A stretch of 64,000 nt of DNA. Source: Peromyscus leucopus (Eukaryota > Chordata > Mammalia > Rodentia > Cricetidae). The position numbers were made by a program, and so were the translations under genes. Under the pieces are notes generated by a model. The model was not told the DNA's origin. It ran no database searches and saw nothing but the letters and a program-made list of their open reading frames with translations. Numbering within the stretch: position 1 is the first letter of the stretch; each line of letters opens with the position of its first letter. Shown piece by piece: positions 23,097-34,716 of the stretch. The stretch lies in the NCBI RefSeq assembly GCF_004664715.2, contig NC_051071.1, forward strand, positions 830,001 through 894,000, written 5' to 3'.

Positions 23097-23104
23097 AGTA
23101 CAAG
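23097..23104 (+). CDS. ABLIM2: ABLIM2 8-nt microexon
   Basis: Eight bases, AGTACAAG, between a strong acceptor (CTCTGCTCTTCTCTTACAG) and a strong donor (AAG|GTAAGG). With the single G left by exon 21641-21695 they encode E-Y-K, the residues that join WGxR to IYPYDSL in human ABLIM2. Eight is not a multiple of three: skipping it would put the headpiece exons out of frame, so it must be included to make a full-length protein. The TGC close to the pyrimidine tract resembles motifs used by neuronal microexon splicing factors, but here the exon appears to be constitutive. Many gene predictors would miss it. Confidence 0.9.
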
Positions 23105-23295
23105 GTAAGGGGTCTCCTGCACTAACCAACCTCTCCCACCGCGCGGCGCCTGCCCAGGTTCAAAGTTCCTTTCTGTTGCATTTTCTCTATGAAATGTGCA
23201 TGTCCACAGTCCACGCAAGTATGTATCCTGGTTTGCCTTTTGGTCAGCCCAGGGGGCCTTGCCTCTGAGATAACTCTGTAATGTCTTCCCTGCAG
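23105..23295 (+). other. ABLIM2: ABLIM2 short intron, 191 bp
   Basis: Donor GTAAGG, acceptor TTCCCTGCAG. No repeat inside. Its small size may help pair the microexon with the next exon. Confidence 0.9.
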
Positions 23296-23376
23296 ATATA
23301 CCCATATGACTCCCTTATTGTAACAAACCGAATCCGTGTGAAACTGCCCAAAGATGTGGACCGGACGCGGCTGGAG
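23296..23376 (+). CDS. ABLIM2: ABLIM2 exon, N-terminal part of villin headpiece
   Basis: An 81-nt, 27-codon exon, phase 0 at both ends, acceptor CCCTGCAG, donor CTGGAG|GTAAGG. It reads [20 protein letters not shown] then VDRTRLE. The YPY-x-L-x-V-x-N and DVDRTRLE motifs are the hallmark start of the dematin/ABLIM headpiece. IYPYDSL with RIRVKLPKD distinguishes ABLIM2 from ABLIM1 and ABLIM3, which carry YPYE and different residues before DVD. The headpiece is the F-actin-binding module of the protein. Confidence 0.96.
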
Positions 23377-26300
23377 GTAAGGCAAGGTAGGGAGGTATGC
23401 GTTGAGACTCTACAGGCCTCAGCCACAAGACCAGGTTCCCATGCACATACACACCAGGAGGTGGTGCCCCTGTGGTGACAGAACAGGGCTCAGAACCAAG
23501 GACACAGGGATCTCCAAAGGCAAAGAAACAGGGTCACAGACCCAACTCTGCTGGCTTTGCAGAGGGGCCCTGGCTTCTGGCTGGGGTAGGGAAGGCCGGG
23601 TAACACTGTGCACCAAGGGGCCCACATTGGTCCCATCCAACATGCTGCTATGAAAAGATGGGCCAGCTTGAAGGAGAAACTTCTGGACTGCTCTGCTGAT
23701 CTAGAACAGGCAGTTCCTCCGCGGAAGATGAGTGTGTGTCTGAAAGGTCCATGCAGCTGCAGCAGAGTAGTGTGAGATGGTGGTGCACTGTGCCCAGGAG
23801 GACAGACTCTGCTAAGCACTCTATGGCAAGGCCAAAATGCCCTATTCATGCTTCTCTGTTCATCAAAACCACCCCACAGTCATCAACAGCCGTAGGGCGG
23901 TAGTAGGTGGAGGATTCCCCTCTTGAGCTTCACACATAGGCACTGCCCTTCCATGCCCCTTGCTGGGGCGAGGGCATCTCCAGGCTCTTGAGGGCAGAGG
24001 CTACCTCCCTCCTATGCCTCGGGCAAGTTCTAGACCCCACCCAAACTTCTCATGGGCAATGGCTTTGTGTGTGACCAGGAACAGGAGAAACAGATATATC
24101 CAAGGGGCCCAGCAGGGCTGGGGCTTTGGGGGGTGGGCAGAGCAGAAACCCAGTAGATAGATTCACAAAGAGGTGGCCTCTAAGGTGGCACAGATGAGCC
24201 TGGGACTGTGCTGGGGCACAGGGTGCCAAGGTCCTCTCTGTGTTACAGAGAACATGCTCAGGCTTGTCCAGAGCCAATCAGGACTTTCACGGGCAACCGA
24301 ACAGGGCAGTGTGAGTAAGGCATCTGTTCAGAGCTTGTGGGATGTGACCCTGGCGGGGATGGTATCATAGCAGAGGACTGGCTTTCCTCAGCTGGCCAGT
24401 CATGTGCCCTGGAGCCTTCGTCTCTACTTAGGATGAAAACCCAGAGCTGCTTCAGATAGCCATTGTGCAGTCCGAGGTTGAAGCCCTTTCCCTGGGGCCT
24501 GGTAAACAGCAGCCCCTCTGCACATTAGTGGCAGCAGGAAAGAGACGAGGTGACTGGGGCTGCTGCACAGGGAGGGGGACGCCCTTAGCCCCATAGTGAC
24601 TTACACTAGAAACCAATGGAGTCACATGACTGAAGGGCCCCTTCGGGTATGGCTGCATCGAGGACTAAGCAGTATTTCCATTCCCAGTGACTGTTCTTCC
24701 TCTACATTGGCTCCAGTGAGGACTCTTTCACCTTTCCCCCCACCCCCACCCCCCCAGAGCTCAAGGTCTTGGGGGATGGGGAGGGAACCCTCTCTATTAT
24801 CTGTCTTCATACAACCCACACTGAGCCTCTGGGTGGTCATTACCCCATCCTACCCCTAAACCAGCCAGTTCTCCCCAGGGCATAGAATGACCGGAGCAAC
24901 CAGTTTGTCTGGAGTTAAGGGGGCTGCTGGTGTCACCTGAGCTGGAGAGACCCAGGTCGTTCCTGGAAGAAACTGAGAGCTGCCATCTGAGATGGAAAGA
25001 GGCTGCTGGGCAACAGGCGGGTGGCAAGTGTCCACTGCGAGGACGGTCGGGGAGGGGACGGCATAGCAGAACACAGTGAGAGCTCCAATAAGTAGCCCCT
25101 CGGAGCAGTCCACATGGTAGATACCCGTCATACCAGCCAAGGAGCCACGGAGCCAAAGCCCTGGTTCGCAGGATACTTGAAGCTCATTGCAAACGAGGAA
25201 AGGAAGGCCACGGGAGCATTTTTGTGTATTTTGATGTATGTATCGTTCACGGGAAGGGCCAGCGGCTGGGCTGGCTAGGGGGCTGTATGAGATTGTCGGG
25301 GTAGGGCGAGGCTGGAGCCCACTAAGGGACAGGGCTCTGCCTGCGGTCTTGGAGACTGGGGCCCAGGAGTCCTTGTCTGAGTATCAACTGTGGCATTGGT
25401 ATCAGTGGCTCACAGTGGGGCGTCTTGGCCTCTGGCTGAAGCTGGGCTTGTTGATGGTAGGGTCATGGCCAAGAGCACTGCTACTGTATAAAGAGGGTAC
25501 TGCTGGCCATTGGCAGTTCGTGGGTCAGGTTAGGCCTAGAGGGGTCCCTGTTTTCCGTGTGTCTTGGCTCTTTAAAAGGTGTGTCCTTGTGGGTTACTGA
25601 GGGTCTGTGGACTAAATGCTTCACCCTTAGATGATGCTCAGAGCTCAGATGACATCAGTAGCAGCTCCTGCAGTCCCCTGAGAGCCTGCTGGGGCTCCCT
25701 GCTTCCCTTTAGGGCTAGGGCGTGTCTCAAGTGACTTCTGCTTTGCTTGTGAGTATGCCTGCTGAAGGCAGCTGTAGCCTCGGGAGGGGATTAAACTTTT
25801 CATATTCAGGTGAACATACCTAAGAGTGTGACTCTCCGCTCTTCTTCCCCTGTCAAGCTCAGCCAGCCCCAGGAATTGGAATAGTTGCCACAGTGGGACA
25901 CATCTGTCCTTTCTTCCTTATCAGCTTGGGGACAGTGATGTGACCCTGGAAGGAGTGTGGTGGGGCTTTCTTGCAGGAGCAGACGCCCCCCCACACACTC
26001 CCACCCCATGTTCGTGTCATGGGAGAGAGCTTTAGTTTTATAGTGAAACCTAGTTATAACTTGTAAAGATCCAGAAAGCCACAAAGAGGAATGGGAAGTG
26101 GAAAAGCCTTCTGGGAGTTCCCAGTGCCATCTCTTCAGGGTGGACCAGCTTCCACAAATCTCTCTTGTACGACTTTGGCAGTAGCGGAGTTTTGGGTAAG
26201 GAAGGCTCACTGTGTACTCAACTCATCGCTTGCTTTCCCCCTGAGGTTGGATACAGACCTTTTCTGTGCCAGTCCATGTCACTCTGCCCCCACCTGGCCA

Positions 26301-27739
26301 AGCAGCCACAGGAAAGGCCAGCTTCCTGAAGGGTCCTAAGGACAGCATTGCCACTCACAAGTTCATTGGCTGAGCTTGTCATATGGCATCACTTGCTGCA
26401 AGGCAGGCTGGGAAGTGAAGTTAGCCATGTGCAGGAAGAGGCTGTGGATGTGGTGAGCAGCAGATGGTGTCCTCTGTAGCTCTGCAGGATTTGTCCCCTG
26501 ACTGCTAATCATTATCATTAAAACTCAGTGTCGTAGTTGTCGGCCAAGTGTCCCAGTCGTTCATAGACATGGGTACTGACTGGGATCCTAGGGAAGTCTT
26601 TGAGCAATAGACATGAGCCTGATAGAGAGGTGTCCATCAGCTGATTATCCAAATGAGTATGCAGAACCACATGCCAGCATTAGTGCTCTGAAGGTCAGGA
26701 ACCTGGGCTTCTCTGTTTCGAATGAGTAGATGATAATGGTGTAGTGAGCATACTTGTATGTGTGTGCCTGAGTGTGTGAGGGTTTTGCTAGAAAACTATG
26801 TGGGCAAAGGCCAGGGAGCAGAAGGGAACCTGGGCTGTTTGAGGAAGTGGACCTACAAGACTATACCTGAGCAGGTAGAGAGAAGGCTAGGTCAGGCCTC
26901 ACGGGGCTCTGCGCTGTGCTAAGCGGCTTGGCCATTAGCCTAGTGATAGTAACAAGGTTTGGCGTGCAGTTTACAACATGTCCTGAGGCTGTATTGTGGA
27001 GTTTAGACTGGCAGTGAATACAGAGGGAGAGATGAGGGGCAATGTGAGTCATCTAGAAGGCACGATGGTAACTTGGATAGGGGTAGCATGACTGCAGGTG
27101 AGATGTAGATGAATTCGGGCAGTGTTTGGAAAGTCAAGGTCGCAGACCATAAACATGAAGAGTGGGCTGTGGACAGGGCATTCCTGACGTAACTGTGGCC
27201 AGCCTGGGAGGGATGGCATGTGGTGGTCTTCCAGAAGAGCAAGGTGCACTGGGGTCAATGGTGATGGCATTTGGGCACAGCCTTGCAGCAGTTAAAGGTG
27301 CCACACAGGTGCCCAGTTCTGGACTGTGTGTGAAGGTCAGTGACTTGTGTTCCAGTTGTGAAGGTCTTCTTTGACTGTGCAGGGAGTCAGATGCATCACA
27401 CAACATCCATACATGGAGCAAAAGCCAGGTCTCCATCCCCAGATGTGGAGCTCTTTGTCCTGGAAGATCTAAATCTCAGTCCTTGGCCATAGTACACCAA
27501 GGACCTCCTTCCCAGAGAGAACCAACCACCAGTGTGTTCTGAATGCTTGAATTCTGAAGACCTTCTGGGCCCAGAATTCCCAGTCCAAGGGACAGGATCT
27601 CTGTTGGCCCCAGATGGAATAACATGTCCTAATCTGAGCCATTCCCTGCATGCCCTGCCCTGCTCATCAAAGGTGGCATTGTTTTGCTTCCAAGATAGTC
27701 TTCCACCAACCCCAGTGGTGTCATGGGAGGGGCTGAGCA

Positions 27740-27850
27740 CTTGGAGTCAGTGTGAGCTAGTGAATCTAGTCTCTGTAATGTCTACCTGTGTGGCTGTGGA
27801 CAAGTAACTTAGCCATTCTGGGCCTGATCTCTTACCTGTCAGGTGACAAG
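27740..27850 (+). repeat. MIR SINE fragment
   Basis: GTGTGGCTGTGGACAAGTAACTTAGCCATTCTGGGCCTGATCTCTTACCTGTCAGGTGA follows the MIR core. Confidence 0.7.
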
Positions 27851-28194
27851 GGTCACACCTGTCCTTTGGACAACTGCAAGTGTTTAAATGGAGGTTCAGA
27901 AACACCTAATTGAGCACCTACAGTGTTAAGCAGCAGGTGGGCACCTGTGTGCACACTATCCTCCAAACTGAGTGATAGCCCTGTGGATGCCAAGCTTGCC
28001 CTGGAGAAGGGCCATGGATGTGGTCCAAAATGATGATTGCTGAAAACAGGAAGAAGTAGTGTTACCATGTGCACGGATGCAGGGCAGTGCATTCAGCTAT
28101 GGGAACAAAATGCTTTCGTAGTGCCCTGTGTGGCAGACATAGACAACATGAACACAACTAAGCACGGCAGATAGTGCTGCTGTCCCTTCTGTGT

Positions 28195-28345
28195 GGTCGG
28201 CTCCATTCCAAGCGCATGGCGTATTTTAACACTTCTTTCACAACACCACAAGGCATCCAGATAGCTTCCAGGGCCATGGTTCCCAAGAGGCAGAGATGGG
28301 ATTCGTCACTCAGAGCCACTCTGCTAGCCGACTTCTGGATCAATT
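28195..28345 (+). repeat. MIR-type SINE fragment
   Basis: GCGTATTTTAACACTTCTTTCACAACACCACAAGGCA, then GGGATTCGTCACTCAGAGCC, follows the MIRb order (tttaatcctcacaacaacc ... gattcgaacccag). Confidence 0.55.
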
Positions 28346-28929
28346 ACAATATGTAAATGAATTGCCAAATGAACCTATCTTTAAATTGCTTTTCTCATTA
28401 TATTTCCTCCCACCTGTGAAGACTGATGCACAGACCTTTGCATTCATACACATGCACACAAATACACAGACATATACAAACACGCATATGCAGGCATGTA
28501 ACACATGCCAAGGCACATGCTCAGAGAGAGCTTCACAAATCTTGGGGCTGGTAGTTCTGAAATGTGGTGATTCAAGAGGCTGAGCTCAGGACTTGGCTGT
28601 CCAAGTTCTGTTGAGTCCCAGTGCCTGGCAGAGGATCTGTTAGTGTCTCCTGGTAGGAAGGGCCTCTGGTTAGCCAGGTGCCCTCCCCAGCAGGAAGAAC
28701 TACAGGGTGTAGCTGACTACAGGGGCCCACATAGCTGTTTTAGCTCAGCTATTTCCTGACCCCTGGCTTCTTAGGCACTTCTTGCCAACGCCAAGGGCTC
28801 CAAGCTTCTTTCATAGCTACAGGAAGAGAGACTGGCATGGCGCCTTTCCAGGGAGCGGGCCAGTCTCACTCCTGGGGGACACCATTGCATGGTGGGAAGT
28901 CCTAGGACCTTCATCACCCTTCTCTCTGG

Positions 28930-29030
28930 TTCACCAGGCACATCTCCAAATTCTATAGGCCCTAAATCAAATGTCACCTCTTCCAGAGGTGAGGCTGCCT
29001 GGGTTGTAGTACCCAAGAGGGCCCCAAGGT
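28930..29030 (+). repeat. Possible LINE L2 fragment
   Basis: CTAAATCAAATGTCACCTCTTCCAGAGGTGAGGCTGCCTGG resembles L2 ('ctcaaatgtcacctcctcagagaggccttcctg'). Confidence 0.35.
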
Positions 29031-30104
29031 CACACCGAGTCCCATGCACCAAAGTCCAGCTAACCTGGATGACCCTCAGCTCCAGAAGGGCAGCAGGTCT
29101 CTGTTCATGGTTTTTCTCCCTTCCTTCCTCAGGGAACACGCGTGTGACTGTTGTCCCCTGGCACCCCTGCTGCCCCCTGCCTCTGCCCACTGCTGCTCCA
29201 CAGTGAGCTTCCTGGTAGCTGTCATTCACCAGACCCCTCCCCAGGTCTATCTGTCCTGCCACACAGCACTCCAGTACTTCTTCTCCACCTGAATCAGGAA
29301 AGGCCTGGGGGGGAGGGGCTCTGAACCCCTCATGGTCACCCTTGGTCAGCAGGGTCCAGGGTGCTCTGTCCTCATCATACTGGATGGACAAGTTTGAGCA
29401 GGGAAAGGACACTTGAACCTCGGGGTCCTCACTCCCCAGGTGCAGTCACCCTGGGCTTACTGCACCAGCAGACACACGCCCAGCCTCAGGGAATGTGAGG
29501 ACAGGACCAGCAGGGAAACCCTAGGCCCCTCTGCAGCAGCCTCTTCCCCGTCAGCAGGCCCTGGTGACCCCAGGAGGAGCTCAGAGCCCCCACCCAGGAG
29601 CCACCAATCATCAAGTGACACATTAACATGGCCACATAGCGTCAGCTGCAGATAATAGCCCCCCCAGCACCTCACCGGCCTTTCTTGATATCTGCATTGG
29701 ATATACCAATTCTTCCAAGCCCCAGGGCTGGGGGTCTGGTCAAATACTGGTTATAGGCTACTGCAAAGGTGTTTTGTAGGCATGGTTATCAATTACTGTC
29801 GATGAGAAAATGATTACCCCAGGAAATGTGGGTGGGTCTCAGCCAAGGGGTTGAAGGTTGTAAGGACCAAAGGAGGAGTAAGCCTGCCTCATCCCCCTCC
29901 ATGATGAGCCAATCCATCAGGAGTGGGGATGTGGTAGGGCTAGGGCCGCTGGCCTCAGGTCTTTCCCTGCCAGCTGTCCTGACACCCCTACCACTCCAAG
30001 AAATGCACCTTCACGATACCAGCCACCACGTGTGTGCCCCTTCCGTGGTCCCACTTGCAACCAGCTCTCCTGGGCTGTGCAGAGAGCATCACAGAGGATA
30101 TGAT

Positions 30105-30196
30105 GGGAGTCTGAAGTCAGCCTACATAGTGAGCTCAAGGCCTGCCCGGATTGCATCGTGGGGCCTTGTCTCAAACAACAACCAGCAAAACCGGGG
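30105..30196 (+). repeat. B1/B4-related SINE fragment
   Basis: GTCAGCCTACATAGTGAGCTCAAGGCCTGCC ... GGGGCCTTGTCTCAAACAACAACC. Confidence 0.55.
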
Positions 30197-30684
30197 ACCA
30201 TACCTCAAGTCACCTTCCCAACACTTCCATCTCTGGTGGTCCTGCTAAACTGGCCTCATCCCACCCTACCAGGCACCCTTTCCTCTATGGTGCCCTTGGC
30301 CTCTCTGAGAGCACCCTATAGTAAGTTGGAAGAGTGGGAGCAGGCTTCAAAGGGCTATGGTGAGACAACACAGTATCTTCTAAACCTTGGTGATCTAAGA
30401 GTGGACTTCTCAGCAAATCGAGTCACCCTGATCTCACCATTCAGATGGTTCCTTTCTAGCCCAAAATGCTTTTCCTGTTCACAAGCATAAGACAGTCCAC
30501 AGGCTGAGGCCTCCATCTAGGGGAGGCTTGCTGGATTCTGCGAGCATGGCTGTGTGCATACATGCGTGACTCTAGGTCCCTCTCCCAGATCATCTACTGC
30601 TGGGGCTCTAAGACTCAGAGCACTCAACACAGATTCAGTGACAAGATTTGTATTTATGCTTTTTGGAGATTACCACATTCTCTA

Positions 30685-30822
30685 GTCTGTTCTCAGACAA
30701 GATCTCCTATAGCCCAGGCTGGCCTTGAACTTGCTATGTGGCCAAGGCTGACCTCAGATTCCTGATCCTTCTGCCTCAGTTTACCAAATGATGAGACTGC
30801 TTATGTGTGCCCCCACACCTAA
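30685..30822 (-). repeat. B1-related SINE, diverged
   Basis: AGACAAGATCTCCTATAGCCCAGGCTGGCCTTGAACTTGCTATG, ending GTGTGCCCCCACACCTAAC. Confidence 0.6.
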
Positions 30823-31619
30823 CTCTCATCCATTTTTCTATCTTGATTATTACAATGACCTTTAGCTTAGTGTCTTTGCTTTAAAGTTGTGGAAACTGTA
30901 ATCTTCTTTTGCCAATACTTTTTTTTTTAAATTGTTGCAAAATTCACTGTTTTTACCATTTTGCAGTGTGCAACTCATGCCTCTGCACTTTCCCAGTTTC
31001 ACAACCATCATGAGCATCTGGGTCCAGAACATTTTCATCACCCAGAAAGGAAACCCCATCCCCTTCATCAGTCACAGTACCCACCCCCTCCGCCCCACCC
31101 CGGCAATCCACTTCTGTCCCTTTAAGGCCTGCTCTGGACATTACATTCAGTGAAGTCACCAGTATGTGGTACGATTGGCTCTTTGCACTTGGCCTGATGT
31201 TTTTGAGGCCTAGAGTTTCATATCATTCTGGGTTGGATGATCCTGCAATGCATCTTGTTTTCCCACTGTCCAAAAGTTGGCTTGTTTCTGCATTTGGTCC
31301 TTGGGAGGAATGCAGTGAAGGCAGGCACGTGGGGACCTATGGGAGTCCCTGTTTCTGTTCTGGTGTCTGCTTTGGGCAGGAGAGCTGTTATTCCTCACTC
31401 TATCACCTTGTCGAGGACCTGCCCGCCTCTTTCCCACACAGCTGTCAAGAGGCCCTGCTTGGGAAGGAGGTTGGCAGGAGGTTGTCCTAGCCAAGCCTAC
31501 GCCCTCTTGTCTTCCTGCTACCTCATCCTCTCTCCAGCTTCCCTCTTGTCTCCCTGGTGAGGGGAGGGAGGGGCCTGGGAGAGGACCCGAGGTCACTTGA
31601 GTGTGCCTCAAGGAACAAG

Positions 31620-31990
31620 AAGTGGTTTCTTTTCTTTTTCTTAGAAGGGTATGTGGATTGTGAAATAGGGTCTCAACCCATTCTGGTCTTGAACTAGAGG
31701 ATGACATTAAACTCCTGACCCTCCTGCCTGTGCTGGTTATCACCAAAGGAAGTCAGGACAAGGACTCAAGCAGGCAGGAACCTGGAGGCAGGAGCTACAG
31801 AGGCCATGGAGGGATGCTGCTTACTGGCTTGCTCAACATGGCTTGTCTGCTTTCTTGTAGAACCCAGGACCACCAGCGCAGGGAAGGCGTATTTATTAAC
31901 CAGTGGGAACAGCATATATTCACAGCCTACAGGAAGACATGCCCCAGCACACTACTCCTTGGCTTTCTCAGCAGGGAGATGGGAATAGAA
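31620..31990 (+). repeat. Truncated B1-like piece followed by rodent interspersed repeat
   Basis: The 31,620-31,732 part looks like a broken minus-strand B1 (AATAGGGTCTCAACCC, GGTCTTGAAC). From about 31,733, TGGTTATCACCAAAGGAAGTCAGGACAAGGACTCAAGCAGGCAGGAACCTGGAGGCAGGAGC through GAACCCAGGACCACCAGCGCAGGG is the body of a common rodent repeat also present at 37.5, 60.6 and 63.2 kb in this window. Confidence 0.6.
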
Positions 31991-33004
31991 CACATTATAC
32001 CATCTGCGCAGTCACTGTCACAGTTAAAGAAGGTGGTAAACGAGGCAGCCTAAAGGATTCTACAGAAGGCTCCAAGCAAGCCAGGATCCTGTCTTAGGGC
32101 CTGGTCATTGAACTTGGCCACGGGGAAGTTTTGTCAGCAGGAGTCAAGGGTGCTGTGGTAGCTCCATGCCAGTCCCTGTGTGTCCCTACCAAAACTCTGT
32201 CCTCTAGGCTTGTTTCTTTCACTGCAAATGGCCCTGGACATGCCAACAAATTCGCTCATCCTCAGTGGCGGCCCTGCTTCAGCAGAGACACAGAGAGCTG
32301 GCCTGGCAGACATGCATGTTGCTGCAAAGCAGATTTCTAGGGCAGAAGCTCAAGAGCCTGAAGTCATGGTAGATCAGGCTTGGCCACTGGCCCTAGCAGG
32401 ACGTCCAGTGGAGTGGGGCAAAGGTCAAGTTGCAGCTGTCTTGGGAAGATGGAAAGCAAGCATGCCAGCCATCGCAGGCACTGACATGCTCTTTAGCTGT
32501 AGAGAGATAGGTCTGGGGCAGGATGAGAGGGGTGGAGGCTTACTCAGTCCTGGTCCAGCTAGGGTCTGGTTGGTCACTGTGTCACTTCCGGTTCTGCCAG
32601 GTGCTCAGCAGTCCTTATCGCTTGAGGGACAAGAAGGTTCTTGTGAGGCAATGTTGGGGTCGGGGGGGAGAGTGGGATTTCATCATGGGGGATGTGTCTG
32701 TGAGTCTCTCTTATTCTTGGAATCCAAGGTAACAGCAGGTTGGGAACAAGGACCAGAGACATTCAGGCTCCTTTTCCGTCTTGAATGGGACATGGTAAAC
32801 ACTGACTGAAAAGCCTCAGCTCTTACCTTTGCACTGGTTATCCTCAAGGGACAGAGATAGGCTTAACCATGCAAGGATACCCAGTCTATGTACGGAATTA
32901 AGTAGGTATTAGACCCAAGGGACAAGACATAAAATGCAGACAAAGGGGCCTGGTCTCTGCCCTGTAATTACGACTGGGTTCCAGGTGTGTTTCTCAGAGC
33001 ATAA

Positions 33005-33178
<174 letters not shown>

Positions 33179-33872
33179 TAGCTGCCAGCCTCTTTCCAGG
33201 AGCCTGTTGGGGGGGGGGGTAGAGCTGAGGGACCCCACTGGCCTCCCCGAAAATCTCCTTCTGCACTTTGCCCTGCTTCTCTGTGTCAGCGGGGCAGGCG
33301 GGGTGCCCGTGGGAGGCGGGGCGCGGCCAGGCCCCCCGAGGAGCGTCCAGCAGGCATGGTCCCTTGTGTAGCAAGGATGCTCCCGCCCCGTAGTTTAGGG
33401 CCAGGTACCACCTTGACCCACTCCTTCCCGTCACAACTTGGCATCAGGGCCGTGCTGTGGCCAGCTATCCTAGGAGATGGGCCAGAGCATTCAGGCAGCC
33501 CAGCACCCCCACACCCCCAGAGCACCCGGTGTGCCCACACCTGTGCTGGGCAGTTGGGCACAGACCGTCTGGGAGGTGGGTGAAAGGTTTGTCCGTGGCA
33601 GACCCTGACACGGCAGGGGTGGTGCGTGAGGCTCCTCGGAGCATGAGCAGTAGGCAGGCAGGCTGAGGCAGGGGAGCCAGACCCATGGCTGAGAGGCAGC
33701 GGGACTGTGATTTTTGCAGTTATTGTGAAGGATCTTTTCTGGGGAATGGATGTTGACCTGACAGGGTGCCCCCCCACCACACACTAGTGCTCTGTGTACT
33801 GTGCTCTTCCAAATCACCGCCCCCTTAGTTGCCTAAATGATATCTTTCAAGTTACACAGAAGTTTTTATTTT

Positions 33873-33878
33873 ATTAAA
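33873..33878 (+). terminator. ABLIM2: Variant poly(A) signal ATTAAA (proximal)
   Basis: ATTAAA in an AT-rich stretch about 700 bp after the stop codon. It could produce a shorter ABLIM2 3' UTR. Confidence 0.35.
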
Positions 33879-34168
33879 AATATCGCTTCCTTACACATAA
33901 GAAGACATATATGCAGAGTTTAGTTTTCCGGTCCCTCAGAAGGGGAGCGCCTCCGCCTTACACCCCCACCGTGCGGGCCTCTGTGCTTCCAGTCCTCAGC
34001 GTTCCTCAGAGACAGTAGCCCATCTGTTGCCCTTCGTCCCTGCCCTTTGTATGTGTCACACAGACCGCCTCGAAGACAGACTCGCTCAGTAGTGCCGTTT
34101 GTAAATACATGTGAAGTGTATCGTCTCCTTTTTCCTCACTGTCATTTTCCTAAGTCTCAAAGAGAAGA

Positions 34169-34184
34169 GCGCCCCCTGATGGCC
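34169..34184 (-). promoter_or_regulatory. CTCF-like motif (minus orientation)
   Basis: GCGCCCCCTGATGGCC is the reverse complement of GGCCATCAGGGGGCGC, close to the CTCF core. It lies just before the ABLIM2 poly(A) signal. Confidence 0.45.
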
Positions 34185-34194
34185 AAAGCCCTGG

Positions 34195-34200
34195 AATAAA
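34195..34200 (+). terminator. ABLIM2: Poly(A) signal AATAAA
   Basis: Canonical hexamer about 1.0 kb after the stop codon, followed within 30 bp by a GT-rich segment (CACTGTGG). Best candidate for the main ABLIM2 3' end. Confidence 0.6.
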
Positions 34201-34343
34201 GGTTTCCCCACTGTGGCCCAGTCTCACAGGGACCTGACCAGTCTTCTTCCTAAAGACACTCACTGTAGCCGCCCCACGACACAAAACACGCATGCACAGG
34301 GTCCATGCTGCCACACGCAGCCCCCACCGACACCGGCACCGAG

Positions 34344-34361
34344 TGCTGCAGGGGGCGCTGA
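34344..34361 (+). promoter_or_regulatory. CTCF-like motif (plus orientation)
   Basis: TGCTGCAGGGGGCGCTGA carries the CAGGGGGCGCT core in plus orientation, about 160 bp after the minus-oriented motif. The divergent pair lies between the ABLIM2 3' end and the AFAP1 promoter. Confidence 0.45.
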
Positions 34362-34710
34362 GTAGAGGTGGTGCCTCTCCCGACCTGGGTGTCTGGAAGT
34401 GGGAGCTAACTGGAGCCCTGGTGACAGATACAAAAGAGCATGCCTGCCACAGGATGTGTGGGCACTGTAGCCCCGGGCGACTCTAGCTGTCCCCTCCTCT
34501 GGGCCGTCCTTCTCACTTCCTCACATCCCAGCACATGTTGAGTCTTGTTTTGTGCTGGAGTTCTCACCAGCCTGGCTAGGCCACGGAGGGGAACTTTTGG
34601 TACTGAATCTACTTCCTGCCCCTTAGCTGTCTGGACCTGCGCAACTGGAAACCCCCACCTCCTCACTCACGAGGTGTCATGTCCTATTTGCTTCCTGGGA
34701 CACCTGGGGA

Positions 34711-34716
34711 AATAAA
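34711..34716 (+). terminator. Distal AATAAA
   Basis: GGGAAATAAATGGTGACAC, about 1.5 kb after the stop codon. It could serve as an alternative distal ABLIM2 poly(A) signal. Confidence 0.3.

Larger units (their letters stand above)
33179..34220 (+). other. ABLIM2: ABLIM2 3' UTR (main form, inferred)
   Basis: Follows the stop codon and runs to just past AATAAA at 34195-34200. It contains a G11 run near 33,208, an internal ATTAAA at 33873-33878 that could give a shorter form, and a CTCF-like motif shortly before the poly(A) signal. The end is inferred from the signal only. Confidence 0.6.

Noticed and set aside
27880..27960. Possible counterpart of human miR-95, which lies in an ABLIM2 intron
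   Set aside because: TTGAGCACCTACAGTG recalls the L2-derived end of that hairpin, but the mature sequence with TTCAACGGGTATTTATTGAGCA is absent and no hairpin partner was seen.
28771..29412. 213-codon minus-strand open frame
   Set aside because: Lies over a probable L2 fragment and GC-rich intron, with no recognisable motif or conserved family.
32180..32809. 209-codon plus-strand open frame shortly before the last ABLIM2 exon
   Set aside because: Not in the ABLIM2 frame, no splice sites linking it, no known domain.
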